Of a stretch of 64,000 nucleotides of DNA, positions 53,983-62,074 are shown piece by piece; within the stretch, counting starts at the first letter, position 1; every line of letters begins with the position of its first letter. Below the pieces are notes generated by a model. It made no database searches. It worked only from the letters and a program-made list of their open reading frames with translations, and was not told where the DNA came from. This stretch comes from Solirubrobacter ginsenosidimutans (GTDB lineage: Bacteria; Actinomycetota; Thermoleophilia; Solirubrobacterales; Solirubrobacteraceae): positions 62,001 through 126,000 of the forward strand of contig NZ_JAPDOD010000018.1 of NCBI RefSeq assembly GCF_027587205.1, read 5' to 3'. The translations under genes were made by a program, and so were the position numbers.

Positions 53983-54750
53983 ATGGGCGAGCTCCAGATC
54001 AAGAACCTCCACGTCAGCGCCGGCGAGAAGCAGATCCTCAAGGGGGTCGACCTGCATGTGCGCGCGGGCGAATTCCACGCGCTGATGGGGCCCAACGGCT
54101 CCGGCAAGTCCACGCTGGCCAACGCGATCATGGGTCACCCGAACCTCGAGGTGACCGAAGGCCAGATCATCTTCGACGGCACCGACATCACCGAGGCCGC
54201 CCCGGACGACCGCGCCCGCGCCGGCCTGTTCATGGCCTTCCAGTACCCGGTCGCGATCCCGGGCGTGACCGTCGCCAAGTACCTGCGCATGGTCATCAAC
54301 GCCCACCGCGAGGGTCGCGGCGAGGATGCCATCTCGCTCAAGGACTTCCGCAAGACCGTCGAGGCCGCGATGGCGCTGACGAAGGTCCCGAAGGAGTTCT
54401 CGAGCCGCTACCTCAACGACGGGTTCTCCGGCGGCGAGAAGAAGCGCATGGAGATCCTGCAGCTCGCGCTGACCAAGCCGAAGCTCGCCGTCCTCGACGA
54501 GACCGACTCGGGCCTGGACATCGACGCGCTCAACACGGTCGCCGCGGGCGTGAACACGGTCTCCGAGGGGACCGACATGGGCGTGCTGATCATCACCCAC
54601 TACCAGCGCATCCTGCACATCATCCAGCCGCAGTTCGTGCACATCATGTTCGAGGGCCGGATCGTCAAGGAAGGCGGCCCCGAGCTCGTCACCGTGCTCG
54701 AGGAGAAGGGCTACGGCTGGATCCGCGACGAGGTCGCAGCGGCGGCCTAG
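53983..54750 (+). CDS. sufC: Fe-S cluster assembly ATPase SufC
   Basis: A 255-residue ABC-type ATPase of the SUF system. Walker A GPNGSGKST near 35-43, SufC-specific PEEIxG-type region, signature FSGGEKKRMEILQLAL near 145-160, Walker B LAVLDETDSGLDIDAL near 168, H-loop ITHYQRIL near 203. SufC powers SufBCD, the scaffold for cluster assembly. Here it follows the regulator directly; sufB and sufD, which normally flank it, are absent from the window. ATG at 53983 has AAGGACAC upstream. Four bases separate it from sufS. Confidence 0.93.
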   Translation: MGELQIKNLHVSAGEKQILKGVDLHVRAGEFHALMGPNGSGKSTLANAIMGHPNLEVTEGQIIFDGTDITEAAPDDRARAGLFMAFQYPVAIPGVTVAKYLRMVINAHREGRGEDAISLKDFRKTVEAAMALTKVPKEFSSRYLNDGFSGGEKKRMEILQLALTKPKLAVLDETDSGLDIDALNTVAAGVNTVSEGTDMGVLIITHYQRILHIIQPQFVHIMFEGRIVKEGGPELVTVLEEKGYGWIRDEVAAAA

Positions 54751-54753
54751 CGC

Positions 54754-55950
54754 ATGTCCCTCGCGATCCCCACCTCCTCCGAGTTCCCGACCCTCTCCCG
54801 CGAGGGTCTGGTCTACCTCGACACCGCTGCGACCTCGCAGACCGTGCGCCCCGCGCTGGAGGCGATGGATCGCTACTACGAGACCTACCGCGCCTCGATC
54901 CACCGCGGCATCTACGACATCGCGTCGGAAGCCACGGACGCCTATGAGGCGGCGCGCGACAAGGTCGCGGGCTTCACGAACTCCACGCCGGGCGAGACGA
55001 TCTTCACCAAGAACGTGACCGAGGCGATCAACCTCGTCGCGTACACGTGGGGCCGCGCCAACGTGGGGGCCGACGATCTCGTCGTCACCACGCAGATGGA
55101 GCACCACTCGAACATCGTGCCGTGGCAGATCCTCGGGTCGCGGCTGGCCTACGTGCCGGTCACCGACGAGGGCCTGCTGGACCTCGACGCGCTCGACGCG
55201 CTGCTGGCGCAGGGTCCGAAGCTCGTCGCCGTGGGCCACATCTCCAACGTGCTCGGGACGATCAACCCGATCGCCGAGATCGTCGCGCGCGCCCACGCCG
55301 CCGGCGCGCTGGTGCTGGTCGACGGCGCCCAGGCGGTCCCGTCGATGCCGGTCGACGTGCGCGAGCTCGGCGCCGACTTCTACGCCTGGACCGGCCACAA
55401 GGCCTACGGGCCGACGGGCATCGGCGTCCTGCACGGGCGCCGCGAGCTGCTGGAGACGATGCCGCCGTTCCTCGGCGGCGGGCACATGATCGCCCGCGTG
55501 GGCGAGTTCGAGTCCACCTGGGCCGAGCCGCCCGCCAAGTTCGAGGCGGGGACGATGCCGATCGCCGAGGCGATCGGGCTCGGCGCCGCCGTCGACTGGC
55601 TGACCGAGGTCGGGATGGACGCGGTGCGCGAGCACGGCCGTGACGTCACGGCGTACGCGCTCGAACGGCTCAGTGAGGTCGAGGGTCTCTCGATCCACGG
55701 CACGACCGACACGGACCGGCGCGGCTCGCTGGTCAGCTTCGCGATCGAGGGCATCCACCCGCACGACGTGGCCGAGATCCTCGGCCGCGGCGGCGTGTGC
55801 GTGCGCGCGGGGCACCACTGCGCGCAGCCGCTGATGCGCCGCCTCGGCTCACCCGCCTCGACGCGCGCATCGGTCGCGATCCACAACACGACCGAGGACA
55901 TCGACGCGCTGATCGCGGGTCTCGGCAAGGTGCAGGAGGTGTTCGCCTAA
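54754..55950 (+). CDS. sufS: Cysteine desulfurase SufS
   Basis: A 398-residue group II cysteine desulfurase. PLP Lys is in WTGHKAYGPTGIGVL near 212; the substrate-activating Cys356 is in VRAGHHCAQPLMRR; QMEHHSNIVPWQ near 115 contacts PLP. It takes sulfur from cysteine as a persulfide and passes it to SufU for Fe-S assembly. Length is typical. ATG at 54754, three bases after sufC and three before sufU, in one operon. Confidence 0.95.
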   Translation: MSLAIPTSSEFPTLSREGLVYLDTAATSQTVRPALEAMDRYYETYRASIHRGIYDIASEATDAYEAARDKVAGFTNSTPGETIFTKNVTEAINLVAYTWGRANVGADDLVVTTQMEHHSNIVPWQILGSRLAYVPVTDEGLLDLDALDALLAQGPKLVAVGHISNVLGTINPIAEIVARAHAAGALVLVDGAQAVPSMPVDVRELGADFYAWTGHKAYGPTGIGVLHGRRELLETMPPFLGGGHMIARVGEFESTWAEPPAKFEAGTMPIAEAIGLGAAVDWLTEVGMDAVREHGRDVTAYALERLSEVEGLSIHGTTDTDRRGSLVSFAIEGIHPHDVAEILGRGGVCVRAGHHCAQPLMRRLGSPASTRASVAIHNTTEDIDALIAGLGKVQEVFA

Positions 55951-55953
55951 GTC

Positions 55954-56355
55954 ATGGACGATCTGTATCGCGAGAACATCCTGGAGCACTACAAGCGCCC
56001 GCGGAACTGGGGCGAAATGGATGATCCGGACCTCGAGTTCTTCGACACCAACCCCTTGTGCGGGGACGAGCTGAAGGTCCAACTCAAGGTCTCAGACGAC
56101 GGCAAGGTCGCCGAGGTCCGCTTCTCCGGCCACGGCTGCGCGATCTCGCAGGCGTCGGCGTCGATGGCGTCCGAGGAGCTGGTCGGGATGCCGGTCGAGG
56201 ACCTGCTGAAGCTCGAGCGCGACTTCGTGCTCGACCTGCTCGGGATCGAGATCTCCGCCACCCGGCTGAAGTGCGCGATGCTCAGCCTGAAGGTCATCAA
56301 GTCCGCCAGCCTCGGCCACCAGGCCAGCTGGGCGGCCGCGGAGACTGCCGCCTAG
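55954..56355 (+). CDS. sufU: SufU zinc-dependent sulfurtransferase
   Basis: A 133-residue SufU. The zinc/persulfide ligands are Cys36 (PLCGDE), Cys62 (GHGCAIS) and Cys107 (RLKCAML), with the intervening SufU-type insertion of about 20 residues. DLYRENILEHYKRPRN opens the protein as in the family. SufU accepts sulfur from SufS and hands it to SufB. Its stop TAG overlaps the stop of the convergent gene (CTAG). Confidence 0.94.
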   Translation: MDDLYRENILEHYKRPRNWGEMDDPDLEFFDTNPLCGDELKVQLKVSDDGKVAEVRFSGHGCAISQASASMASEELVGMPVEDLLKLERDFVLDLLGIEISATRLKCAMLSLKVIKSASLGHQASWAAAETAA

Positions 56356-57263
56356 TACGCGCGAACGAGCGCGTCGAGGGTCTCGACCGCGCGCTCGTCC
56401 GCCTTGCTGCGCAGGGCGTCCTTCGCCCCTTCGACGGCCTCACCGAAGCTGTCGAACGGGCCGGACTCGTTGACCTTCCCGACTTCGGTGTCGAAGAGGT
56501 CGATGGCCCATTTCCCGAGGCCCAGGTCGGTGAGCTCGAGCCACAGCCGCCCGCTCAGCACCGCTTTCACGGGGCCGCGCTCGCCGCGCATGATCGAGGC
56601 GTCGCCGACCATCCAGCGACCCTCCGGAGGAGGATCGAGCACGGGCGCCGGCGCCCGCTCGCCGAGCAGCTTGGTGCGCTCGAGCATCGTCGCGTGATCG
56701 GGGACCGGCGTGCCGTCGCGCTCGGCCTCGACGCGGAACGTCTCCTCCAGCAGCTCCCAGAGCGACATGGTCCGACCGCTGGAGGTCGGCAGGATCCGCT
56801 CCGCGCGGATCGCGCGGACGATCTTGTCGCGCGTCGCGTCGAGCCGCTCGCCCGCCGCCAGCGCGTTGAGCGCGCGCTCCCACAGCGGGCCGTCCGGCGC
56901 GGCGCCCGGCTCGCGCCCGAGCAGGTAGCGCAGCTCCGCCGCGCGCACGGACGGCTCGTCGCCGAGCTCCTCGAGGGCGCGCTCGTACTCCGCGCGCGCC
57001 GCGTCCTCCTCGCCGGCGTTGCGCAGCAGGTTGCCGTACTCCGTCCAGCCCATCGCGTTGTTGGACCGGCCGCGGTCGAGCACGCGCTCCTTCATCGCGA
57101 CCGCGCCACCGCGGTAGGCCTCACGGGCGCCGGCCTCGTCGTCGAGCCAGCGCAGCGCGTGCCCCAGTTCCTGGTTGGCGATCTTGTTCGGCCGTTCGGC
57201 CACCGCCTCGGCGGCCCGGTCGCGCTCGGCTTCGAGTGCGGCCCGGGTGAACGTCCACGCCAT
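56352..57263 (-). CDS. TPR-like protein, candidate immunity partner of the toxin-like gene
   Basis: A 303-residue soluble protein of unknown family. The N-terminal half is helical and repeat-like (TRAALEAERDRAAEAVAERP, ELGHALRWLDDEAGAREAYR, EYGNLLRNAGEEDAARAEYE), suggestive of TPR-type repeats. From ~205 on there is a compact alpha/beta domain (GRWMVGDASIMRGERGPVKA, LWLELTDLGLGKWAIDLFD). No signal peptide. It starts three bases after the stop of the pilin/nuclease gene, which implies cotranslation. Position directly behind a toxin-like gene makes immunity a reasonable hypothesis; alternatives are a chaperone or unrelated TPR protein. Confidence 0.75.
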   Translation of the reverse strand: MAWTFTRAALEAERDRAAEAVAERPNKIANQELGHALRWLDDEAGAREAYRGGAVAMKERVLDRGRSNNAMGWTEYGNLLRNAGEEDAARAEYERALEELGDEPSVRAAELRYLLGREPGAAPDGPLWERALNALAAGERLDATRDKIVRAIRAERILPTSSGRTMSLWELLEETFRVEAERDGTPVPDHATMLERTKLLGERAPAPVLDPPPEGRWMVGDASIMRGERGPVKAVLSGRLWLELTDLGLGKWAIDLFDTEVGKVNESGPFDSFGEAVEGAKDALRSKADERAVETLDALVRAY

Positions 57264-57266
57264 CGG

Positions 57267-58934
57267 CTAGGGCCGCTGGACGTCGATGATGTCCAGGTTC
57301 TCCACCTGGCCGCCCGCCTTGATCGCCTTCACGGAGTCGTCCACGCCCTCACGGTAACCGCCCTTGCCCTTCGGGCGGCTCATGATCACCATCGCGTCAT
57401 AGGGCGCGTCCTCGGTGATCACCTCGTCGATCAGCCGCGCCGCCTCCTGCTGCTTGGGGTCGCCGGAACGCTTCAGGGCGTCCAGGTAGCGCTTGCCGGC
57501 GTCCCGCGTGACCCACTCCGACGAGGTCTCGGGCAGCTTCTTGCCGCTGACCTCGCTCCCGAGCCAGAAGCTGCCGAGCTTGGACCGGCCGTTGGAGGTG
57601 CCCTTGGCCTCGACGATGATCAGCTTGCCCGTGTTGCGGTCCACGGCGATGATGTCGGGGCCGTGCCCGGCGCGGTTGGCGATCGGGCGGCCGTCGAGCA
57701 GGATGTCGACGCCCGGCGTGTTCTCGAGGTGCTTGATCGCGGTCTCCACGCCGAGCGCCTCGCCGAGCGAGCGGTTCCCCCACACGCTCTTGTCCTTGGC
57801 CTTGTTCCAGATGGCGGTCGCGTCGGCGTCGGAGAGGACCTTCTCCGAGATGCGCGCGTTGTCGGCCACGACGCGCAGGTCGTTGGCCTTGCCGAGGTCT
57901 TTGACGGCGTCGTCGGAGAGCCCGGTCTTCTTCAACGCCGTGTAGGCGCCGTCGGTGGCGGCGTCGAGCGCCTCGTCGGTGAGGCTCTCGGGCACCAGCT
58001 TCGGGATCAGCGCCAGCAGCTCCGCCCGGCGGCCGGGGAAGCGCTTGATCAGGTCGCGGACCTTCTTGCCGATCTTCGCCGCGTCGCCGGCGACGGGGAC
58101 GATCCCGGCGGCCGACCAGGCGGCGTCGCCCCACTTGCCGTGGGAGATCGCGGCCAGCAGGTCGCGGACGTCGCCGACGGCGAACAGCCCGACCAGGACC
58201 TGGCCGCTGAAGTACTCGATGCTGGCGCGGACCGGATCGTCCTCGTCCGGGCACTTCCAGAAGTCGCTGTCGCCGCAGATGGCGCCCGCCGCGACGTCGT
58301 CGACCCCCGCGTTGTAGGCGGTCGGATCGTCGTCCTTCCCGTCGGTGAGCCCGTCGCCGTCGGAGTCCTTGTCGAACGGGTCGGTGCCCTTGTCGAGCTC
58401 GGCGCCGTCGGTGAGGCCGTCGCCGTCGGTGTCGGCCAGGCGCGGGTTGGTTCCGCGCTCGATCTCCTCCTGGTCGTCGATCCCGTCGCCGTCGCTGTCG
58501 GCCTCGCGGGGGTTGGTCCCCGCGGCGATCTCCTCGCTGTCGAGGACGCCGTCGCCGTCGGTGTCCGGGTTGGCGGGGTCGCTCCCGTGCTTGGCCTCTT
58601 CGCCGTCGGAGACCCCGTCGCCGTCGCTGTCGGCGTTCTTGGGGTCGGTGCCGTTGCGCTGCTCGACGTCGTCGGGGACGCCGTCGCCGTCGGTGTCGCG
58701 CGAGGCGGGTGCGGCCTGCGCGTCGCCGCATGCGTCGTCGCCGCCGGTGACCTGGGCGACCGCGCCCTGGAGCGAGCAGCTGAGCTTCCCCGCGAGCCCG
58801 ACCTGCGTGACCGCGAGGATGATCGCTGCGACGAGCAGCAGGATGCCCATGTACTCGGCGGCGGTCTGGCCACGCTGTTGGCGCACGAAGGGCATCGCGC
58901 GGTGAAGCGTCGATGAGCGGTGGCTCGCACGCAT
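57267..58934 (-). CDS. Pilin-leader, thrombospondin-3-repeat, PD-(D/E)XK nuclease-like protein (candidate polymorphic toxin)
   Basis: A 555-residue modular protein. Residues 14-45 are a Flp/type IVb pilin-like leader: RQQRG before QTAAEY, so a prepilin peptidase would cut after Gly22 leaving Glu at +5, followed by a hydrophobic helix. Residues 80-202 hold six 22-residue calcium-binding thrombospondin type 3 repeats (DxDGDGxxD). Residues 245-300 resemble pre-toxin linkers (VGDVRDLLAAI, GIVPVAGDAAKIGKKVRDL). Residues 385-450 hold GPDIIAVD (Asp427) and VEAKG (Glu442, Lys444), a PD-(D/E)XK nuclease-like core. I infer an anchored or secreted nuclease toxin; activity is unproven. ATG 58934 or an internal ATG (Met14) may be used. 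Confidence 0.85.
   Translation of the reverse strand: MRASHRSSTLHRAMPFVRQQRGQTAAEYMGILLLVAAIILAVTQVGLAGKLSCSLQGAVAQVTGGDDACGDAQAAPASRDTDGDGVPDDVEQRNGTDPKNADSDGDGVSDGEEAKHGSDPANPDTDGDGVLDSEEIAAGTNPREADSDGDGIDDQEEIERGTNPRLADTDGDGLTDGAELDKGTDPFDKDSDGDGLTDGKDDDPTAYNAGVDDVAAGAICGDSDFWKCPDEDDPVRASIEYFSGQVLVGLFAVGDVRDLLAAISHGKWGDAAWSAAGIVPVAGDAAKIGKKVRDLIKRFPGRRAELLALIPKLVPESLTDEALDAATDGAYTALKKTGLSDDAVKDLGKANDLRVVADNARISEKVLSDADATAIWNKAKDKSVWGNRSLGEALGVETAIKHLENTPGVDILLDGRPIANRAGHGPDIIAVDRNTGKLIIVEAKGTSNGRSKLGSFWLGSEVSGKKLPETSSEWVTRDAGKRYLDALKRSGDPKQQEAARLIDEVITEDAPYDAMVIMSRPKGKGGYREGVDDSVKAIKAGGQVENLDIIDVQRP
58323..58697 (-). repeat. 66-bp repeats coding for thrombospondin type 3 units
   Basis: Six tandem 66-base units, each coding for a 22-residue DxDGDGxxD...GTDP segment. 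The GTCGCCGTCGGTGTC-like core recurs about every 66 bases on the plus strand. Five units are full length and the sixth decays after DGLTDG. Divergence between units indicates they are not recent. Confidence 0.9.
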
Positions 58935-59014
58935 GAGCCGCGGGTCCTGTCTTTGCGTCTGGGACCGGTCCTGGGACCTGTTCAGCGCGGGGGACGCGTC
59001 GTACGGTGGCGGTC

Positions 59015-59437
59015 ATGCGCGTCGTCTTCGCGGCCATCCTGCTGGTGCTCGGACTCTCGGCCTGCGGCGCCGAGGCGGAGCAACAGGCTGCTGCGCCGCC
59101 GAAGCCGGCGATGAGCGCCGACGAGCGCGCGATCCGCGACACGCTCGAGCGCTACGTGGCCGTGACGCGCGCGAACGATCCTCACGGCGTGTGCGCGGTG
59201 ACGGCCCGCGAGGTGATCGACCAGATCGAGGCCCTGGGCTCCACCTGCGAGAGCTTCGTCGCGGAGCCAACCCGCAAGGGCGGCCCGCACTACTCGATCA
59301 CGACGACCTCGGTGGTGATCACCGGCGACCGGGCGATGACCCGCGGGAAGGCGGTCGAGAGCGACGGGCCGCGCTCCGGCGACCAGCCGCTGGTGCGCGA
59401 GAACGGCCGCTGGCTGCTCACCACCAAGGCGGGCTGA
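59015..59437 (+). CDS. Small SnoaL/NTF2-like lipoprotein, unknown
   Basis: A 140-residue predicted lipoprotein: hydrophobic signal (VVFAAILLVLGL) and lipobox LSAC (Cys17). The mature part begins with DERAIRDTLERYVAVTRANDP, a helix typical of NTF2/SnoaL-like folds, followed by beta-strand-rich sequence ending ENGRWLLTTKAG. Two cysteines (near 59 and 77) could form a disulfide. The function is unknown. It is divergent from the toxin-like gene, with 80 bases shared. Confidence 0.75.
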   Translation: MRVVFAAILLVLGLSACGAEAEQQAAAPPKPAMSADERAIRDTLERYVAVTRANDPHGVCAVTAREVIDQIEALGSTCESFVAEPTRKGGPHYSITTTSVVITGDRAMTRGKAVESDGPRSGDQPLVRENGRWLLTTKAG

Positions 59438-59477
59438 ACCGCGACGCCCGTTTTGGGCGCCGCGGCTCGACGTGCGT

Positions 59478-59603
59478 CTAGCGCCCGCCGCGGTGCTGCT
59501 TGTGCATCACCCGCGGTTGCGGCTTCAGCGCAGGGCGGCTCAGCTTGGGCGGCAGCGTCGGACGTTTCTTCGCGGCCGGCCGGCTCTGGCGATTTCGATG
59601 CAT
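59478..59603 (-). CDS. 41-residue basic Pro-rich peptide, unknown
   Basis: A short frame from ATG 59603 to TAG: MHRNRQSRPAAKKRPTLPPK begins it and the end is RVMHKQHRGGR. About one third is Arg/Lys/His, with many Pro and no hydrophobic helix. A textbook AAGGAG ribosome site lies seven bases upstream, which is the main reason to believe it. It might bind RNA or DNA, like very small ribosome-associated proteins; I recognise no family. The 248 bases from here to the sigma factor gene hold only its promoter. Confidence 0.55.
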   Translation of the reverse strand: MHRNRQSRPAAKKRPTLPPKLSRPALKPQPRVMHKQHRGGR

Positions 59604-59816
59604 CGGTCGCTCCTTCAAGACGAAGAGGGAGGCGGTGATACGGCCGAACGCGCTCACCGCGGCAACCAACGCGGGCGGCGACGAGCATGATCGATTGCGG
59701 ACGACCGGGAGCACGCGGGGCGTGCGGGAGGGGGCGTCTCAGCGGATCGTCATGACGCGCTTGAAGGTACATCGGGGCGGGAGGGATGAGAGTGCGGCTG
59801 GCCGTACTTCTGCCGA

Positions 59817-59843
59817 TGTCACATCTCGTCGGGCCGCCCCGTC
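59817..59843 (+). promoter_or_regulatory. ECF41-type autoregulated promoter
   Basis: TGTCACA at 59817-59823, then exactly 16 bases, then CGTC at 59840-59843. This matches the known ECF41 -35/-10 pair (TGTCACA and CGTC). It sits nine bases before ATG 59852 of the ECF41 gene, indicating autoregulation and a nearly leaderless transcript. Confidence 0.8.
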
Positions 59844-59851
59844 CACGGGGT

Positions 59852-60751
59852 ATGACTATCGGCGGCGTGAGTGAAACCGATCTGGTCGAGCGTTTCGAGG
59901 CGCAGCGACCGCGGCTGGTGCGGCTCGCCTACGGGCAGCTTGGGTCACTGGCCGAGGCCGAGGACGTGGTGCAGGACGCCTGGCTGCGGCTGGAGCGCGT
60001 GGATGCGGACGAGATCCGCGACCTGCACGGGTGGCTGACGACCGTCGTCTCGCGGCTGGCGCTGGACGCGCTGCGCTCGGCCCGGGTGCGGCGCGAGGCG
60101 TACGTCGGGCCGTGGCTGCCCGAGCCGGTCGTGCAGGAGCCCGGGCCGGAAGGGCGCGCCGAGCGGGCCGAGGACGTGTCGCTCGCGCTGCTCGTCGTGA
60201 TGGAGAGCTTGAGCGCTTCGGAGCGGATCGCGTTCGTCCTGCACGACGTGTTCGGGTACTCGTTCGACGAGGTCTCGGCGGCCCTGGGGACCTCCTCGGC
60301 TTCGGCGCGTCAGCACGCGTCGCGGGCGCGCAAGGCGGTCGAGGCGCGGCGCCCGCGCTTCCCGGCGACGCCCGAGCAGCAGCGCGAGGTGGTGCTCGCG
60401 TTCGGCAAGGCCGCAGACGACGGCGACCTCGACACGCTGCTCGAGCTCCTGCACCCGGACGTCGTCTTCACCGCCGACGGCGGCGGGCGTGTGACCGCGG
60501 CGCGCAGGCCGATCACGGGCGCCGACCACGTCGCGCGGGTGAGCGCGCTGCTGGCGGCCAGGCGCAACTGGGTGCTCAACCTCGTTGACGTCAACGGCAT
60601 GCCGGGGTTGTTCGGCGTCGCCCCCGACGGCACCAAGACCGTGATGAGCTTCACGGTCGACGGTGGGCGGATCGTGGCGATCGACGTGCAGCGCAACCCC
60701 GAGAAGATGCACGGGGTCACGCGCGACGATGTGACAGATTTGGAGGCGTGA
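59852..60751 (+). CDS. ECF41-group RNA polymerase sigma factor (SigJ-like)
   Basis: A 299-residue ECF sigma factor. Sigma region 2 spans ~15-80 (RPRLVRLAYGQLGSLAEAEDVVQDAWLRL), region 4 ~115-175 (LSASERIAFVLHDVFGYSFDEVSAALG). A C-terminal SnoaL-like extension (~185-295) acts as a built-in regulator. ECF41 hallmarks are present: WLPEP (~85), DGGGR (~211) and an NPDKL variant, NPEKM, near 282. ATG 59852 fits the promoter (near-leaderless); GTG 59867 (SETDLVERF) is the alternative. Usual ECF41 partners of the carboxymuconolactone decarboxylase/oxidoreductase/epimerase type are not adjacent. GTGA overlap with the next kinase. Confidence 0.92.
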   Translation: MTIGGVSETDLVERFEAQRPRLVRLAYGQLGSLAEAEDVVQDAWLRLERVDADEIRDLHGWLTTVVSRLALDALRSARVRREAYVGPWLPEPVVQEPGPEGRAERAEDVSLALLVVMESLSASERIAFVLHDVFGYSFDEVSAALGTSSASARQHASRARKAVEARRPRFPATPEQQREVVLAFGKAADDGDLDTLLELLHPDVVFTADGGGRVTAARRPITGADHVARVSALLAARRNWVLNLVDVNGMPGLFGVAPDGTKTVMSFTVDGGRIVAIDVQRNPEKMHGVTRDDVTDLEA

Positions 60752-62004
60752 ACCCGGGGCCGGAGGAGCGCATCGCGGAGCTCGAGCGCGACCTCTCCGA
60801 GGCGCTCGAGCGCCAGTCCGCGGCGGCGCACGTCCTCGAGGTGCTCGGCGGGTCGACGTTCGAGCTCGACCCCGTCTTCGAGACGGTGCTCCAGCAGGCG
60901 GTGCGGCTCTGCCGCGCGGACGCCGGCCTGATCTACGTGCTCGACGGCGACGTCTATCGCGTCGAGACGACGCTGGGCGCTTCGCAGGCGTACCGCGAGT
61001 ACATCACCGGCGTGCCGCTCGCCGCCGGGTCGGGGGGCGTCGTCGACCTCGTCCAGGCCGAGCGCCGCACCGTCCAGTTCAAGGACGCCGCCTCCGACCC
61101 GCGCTACACGATGTCGCGCGCGCTCGAGCTCGGCGGCTTCCACACGATGCTCGGCGTGCCGATGCTGGCCGAGGACCGCGTGCTGGGCGTGATCGTGCTC
61201 TGGCGCAAGGAGATCGCGCCGTTCGACGATCGCACGATCGCGCTGGTCGAGGGCTTCGCGACGCAGGGCGTGATCGCGATCCAGAACGTGATGACCGCGC
61301 GGGCGCTGGAGATCGCCTCTGGGCACAAGTCCGAGTTCCTCGCGTCGATGTCGCACGAGCTGCGGACGCCGTTGAACGCGGTCATCGGGTTCTCCGACGT
61401 GCTGCTGGAGCGGATGTTCGGGGAGCTCAACGAGCGCCAGGAGGAGTACGTCCGCGACATCCGCGACTCCGGCCAGCACCTGCTCGAGCTGATCAACGAG
61501 ATCCTCGACCTGTCCAAGGTCGAGGCGGGGAGGATGGAGCTCGAGCCCGCGCTGCTGTCGCTGCCGGCGCTGCTGGATCAGGGCCTGGCGCTGGTGCGCG
61601 AGCGGGCGGCGCGGCAGCGGTTGACGGTGGCGTTGACCGTCGCTTCCGAAGTGGGCGAGGTGTGGGCGGACGAGATCAAGCTCAAGCAGGTCGTCGTGAA
61701 TCTGGTGACGAACGCGGTCAAGTTCACGCCGGTGGGTGGGTCGGTGGCGGTCGACGCGCGGGTGGTGGGCGAGGAGGCGATCGTGACCGTGCGCGACACG
61801 GGGATCGGGATCGCTTCGGAGGACCAGGAGCGGATCTTCGAGGCCTTCCAGCGTGGCGACCGGCGGGCGTCGACGGAGGGCACGGGGCTGGGGCTCACCT
61901 TGTCGCGGCGGTTCGTCGAGCTGCACGGCGGGCGGATGTGGGTGGAGAGCGCGGTGGGTCTGGGCAGCACGTTCGGCTTCGCGATCCCGGTGGGTGCGCG
62001 GTGA
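60748..62004 (+). CDS. GAF-domain sensor histidine kinase
   Basis: A 418-residue soluble kinase. A short N-terminal coiled coil (6-25), GAF domain (~40-180), HisKA with His203 in ASMSHELRTPLNAVIGF, HATPase ~310-415 with N-box NLVTNAVKFT, G1 DTGIGI and G2 GTGLGLTLSRRFVELHGG. GTG start at 60748 overlaps the sigma factor stop, so both are cotranslated. Likely partners are the single-receiver protein and receiver-cyclase protein that follow. The GAF ligand is unknown. Confidence 0.92.
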   Translation: MNPGPEERIAELERDLSEALERQSAAAHVLEVLGGSTFELDPVFETVLQQAVRLCRADAGLIYVLDGDVYRVETTLGASQAYREYITGVPLAAGSGGVVDLVQAERRTVQFKDAASDPRYTMSRALELGGFHTMLGVPMLAEDRVLGVIVLWRKEIAPFDDRTIALVEGFATQGVIAIQNVMTARALEIASGHKSEFLASMSHELRTPLNAVIGFSDVLLERMFGELNERQEEYVRDIRDSGQHLLELINEILDLSKVEAGRMELEPALLSLPALLDQGLALVRERAARQRLTVALTVASEVGEVWADEIKLKQVVVNLVTNAVKFTPVGGSVAVDARVVGEEAIVTVRDTGIGIASEDQERIFEAFQRGDRRASTEGTGLGLTLSRRFVELHGGRMWVESAVGLGSTFGFAIPVGAR

Positions 62005-62074
62005 GCGACCCTGGCAACCCGCACGCGAGGGCCCACACGCACGGCCCAGGGACCCACGAAGCGTGGGCTGCCCT

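Noticed and set aside
53488..55818. Minus-strand open frame of about 770 codons opposite the suf genes
   Set aside because: No recognisable motif; suf genes on the plus strand carry all catalytic residues.
56058..58916. Very long open frame (about 950 codons) on the plus strand opposite the TPR and toxin-like genes
   Set aside because: Arg/Ala/Val-rich translation without domain signatures; it mirrors high-GC codons of real minus-strand genes.
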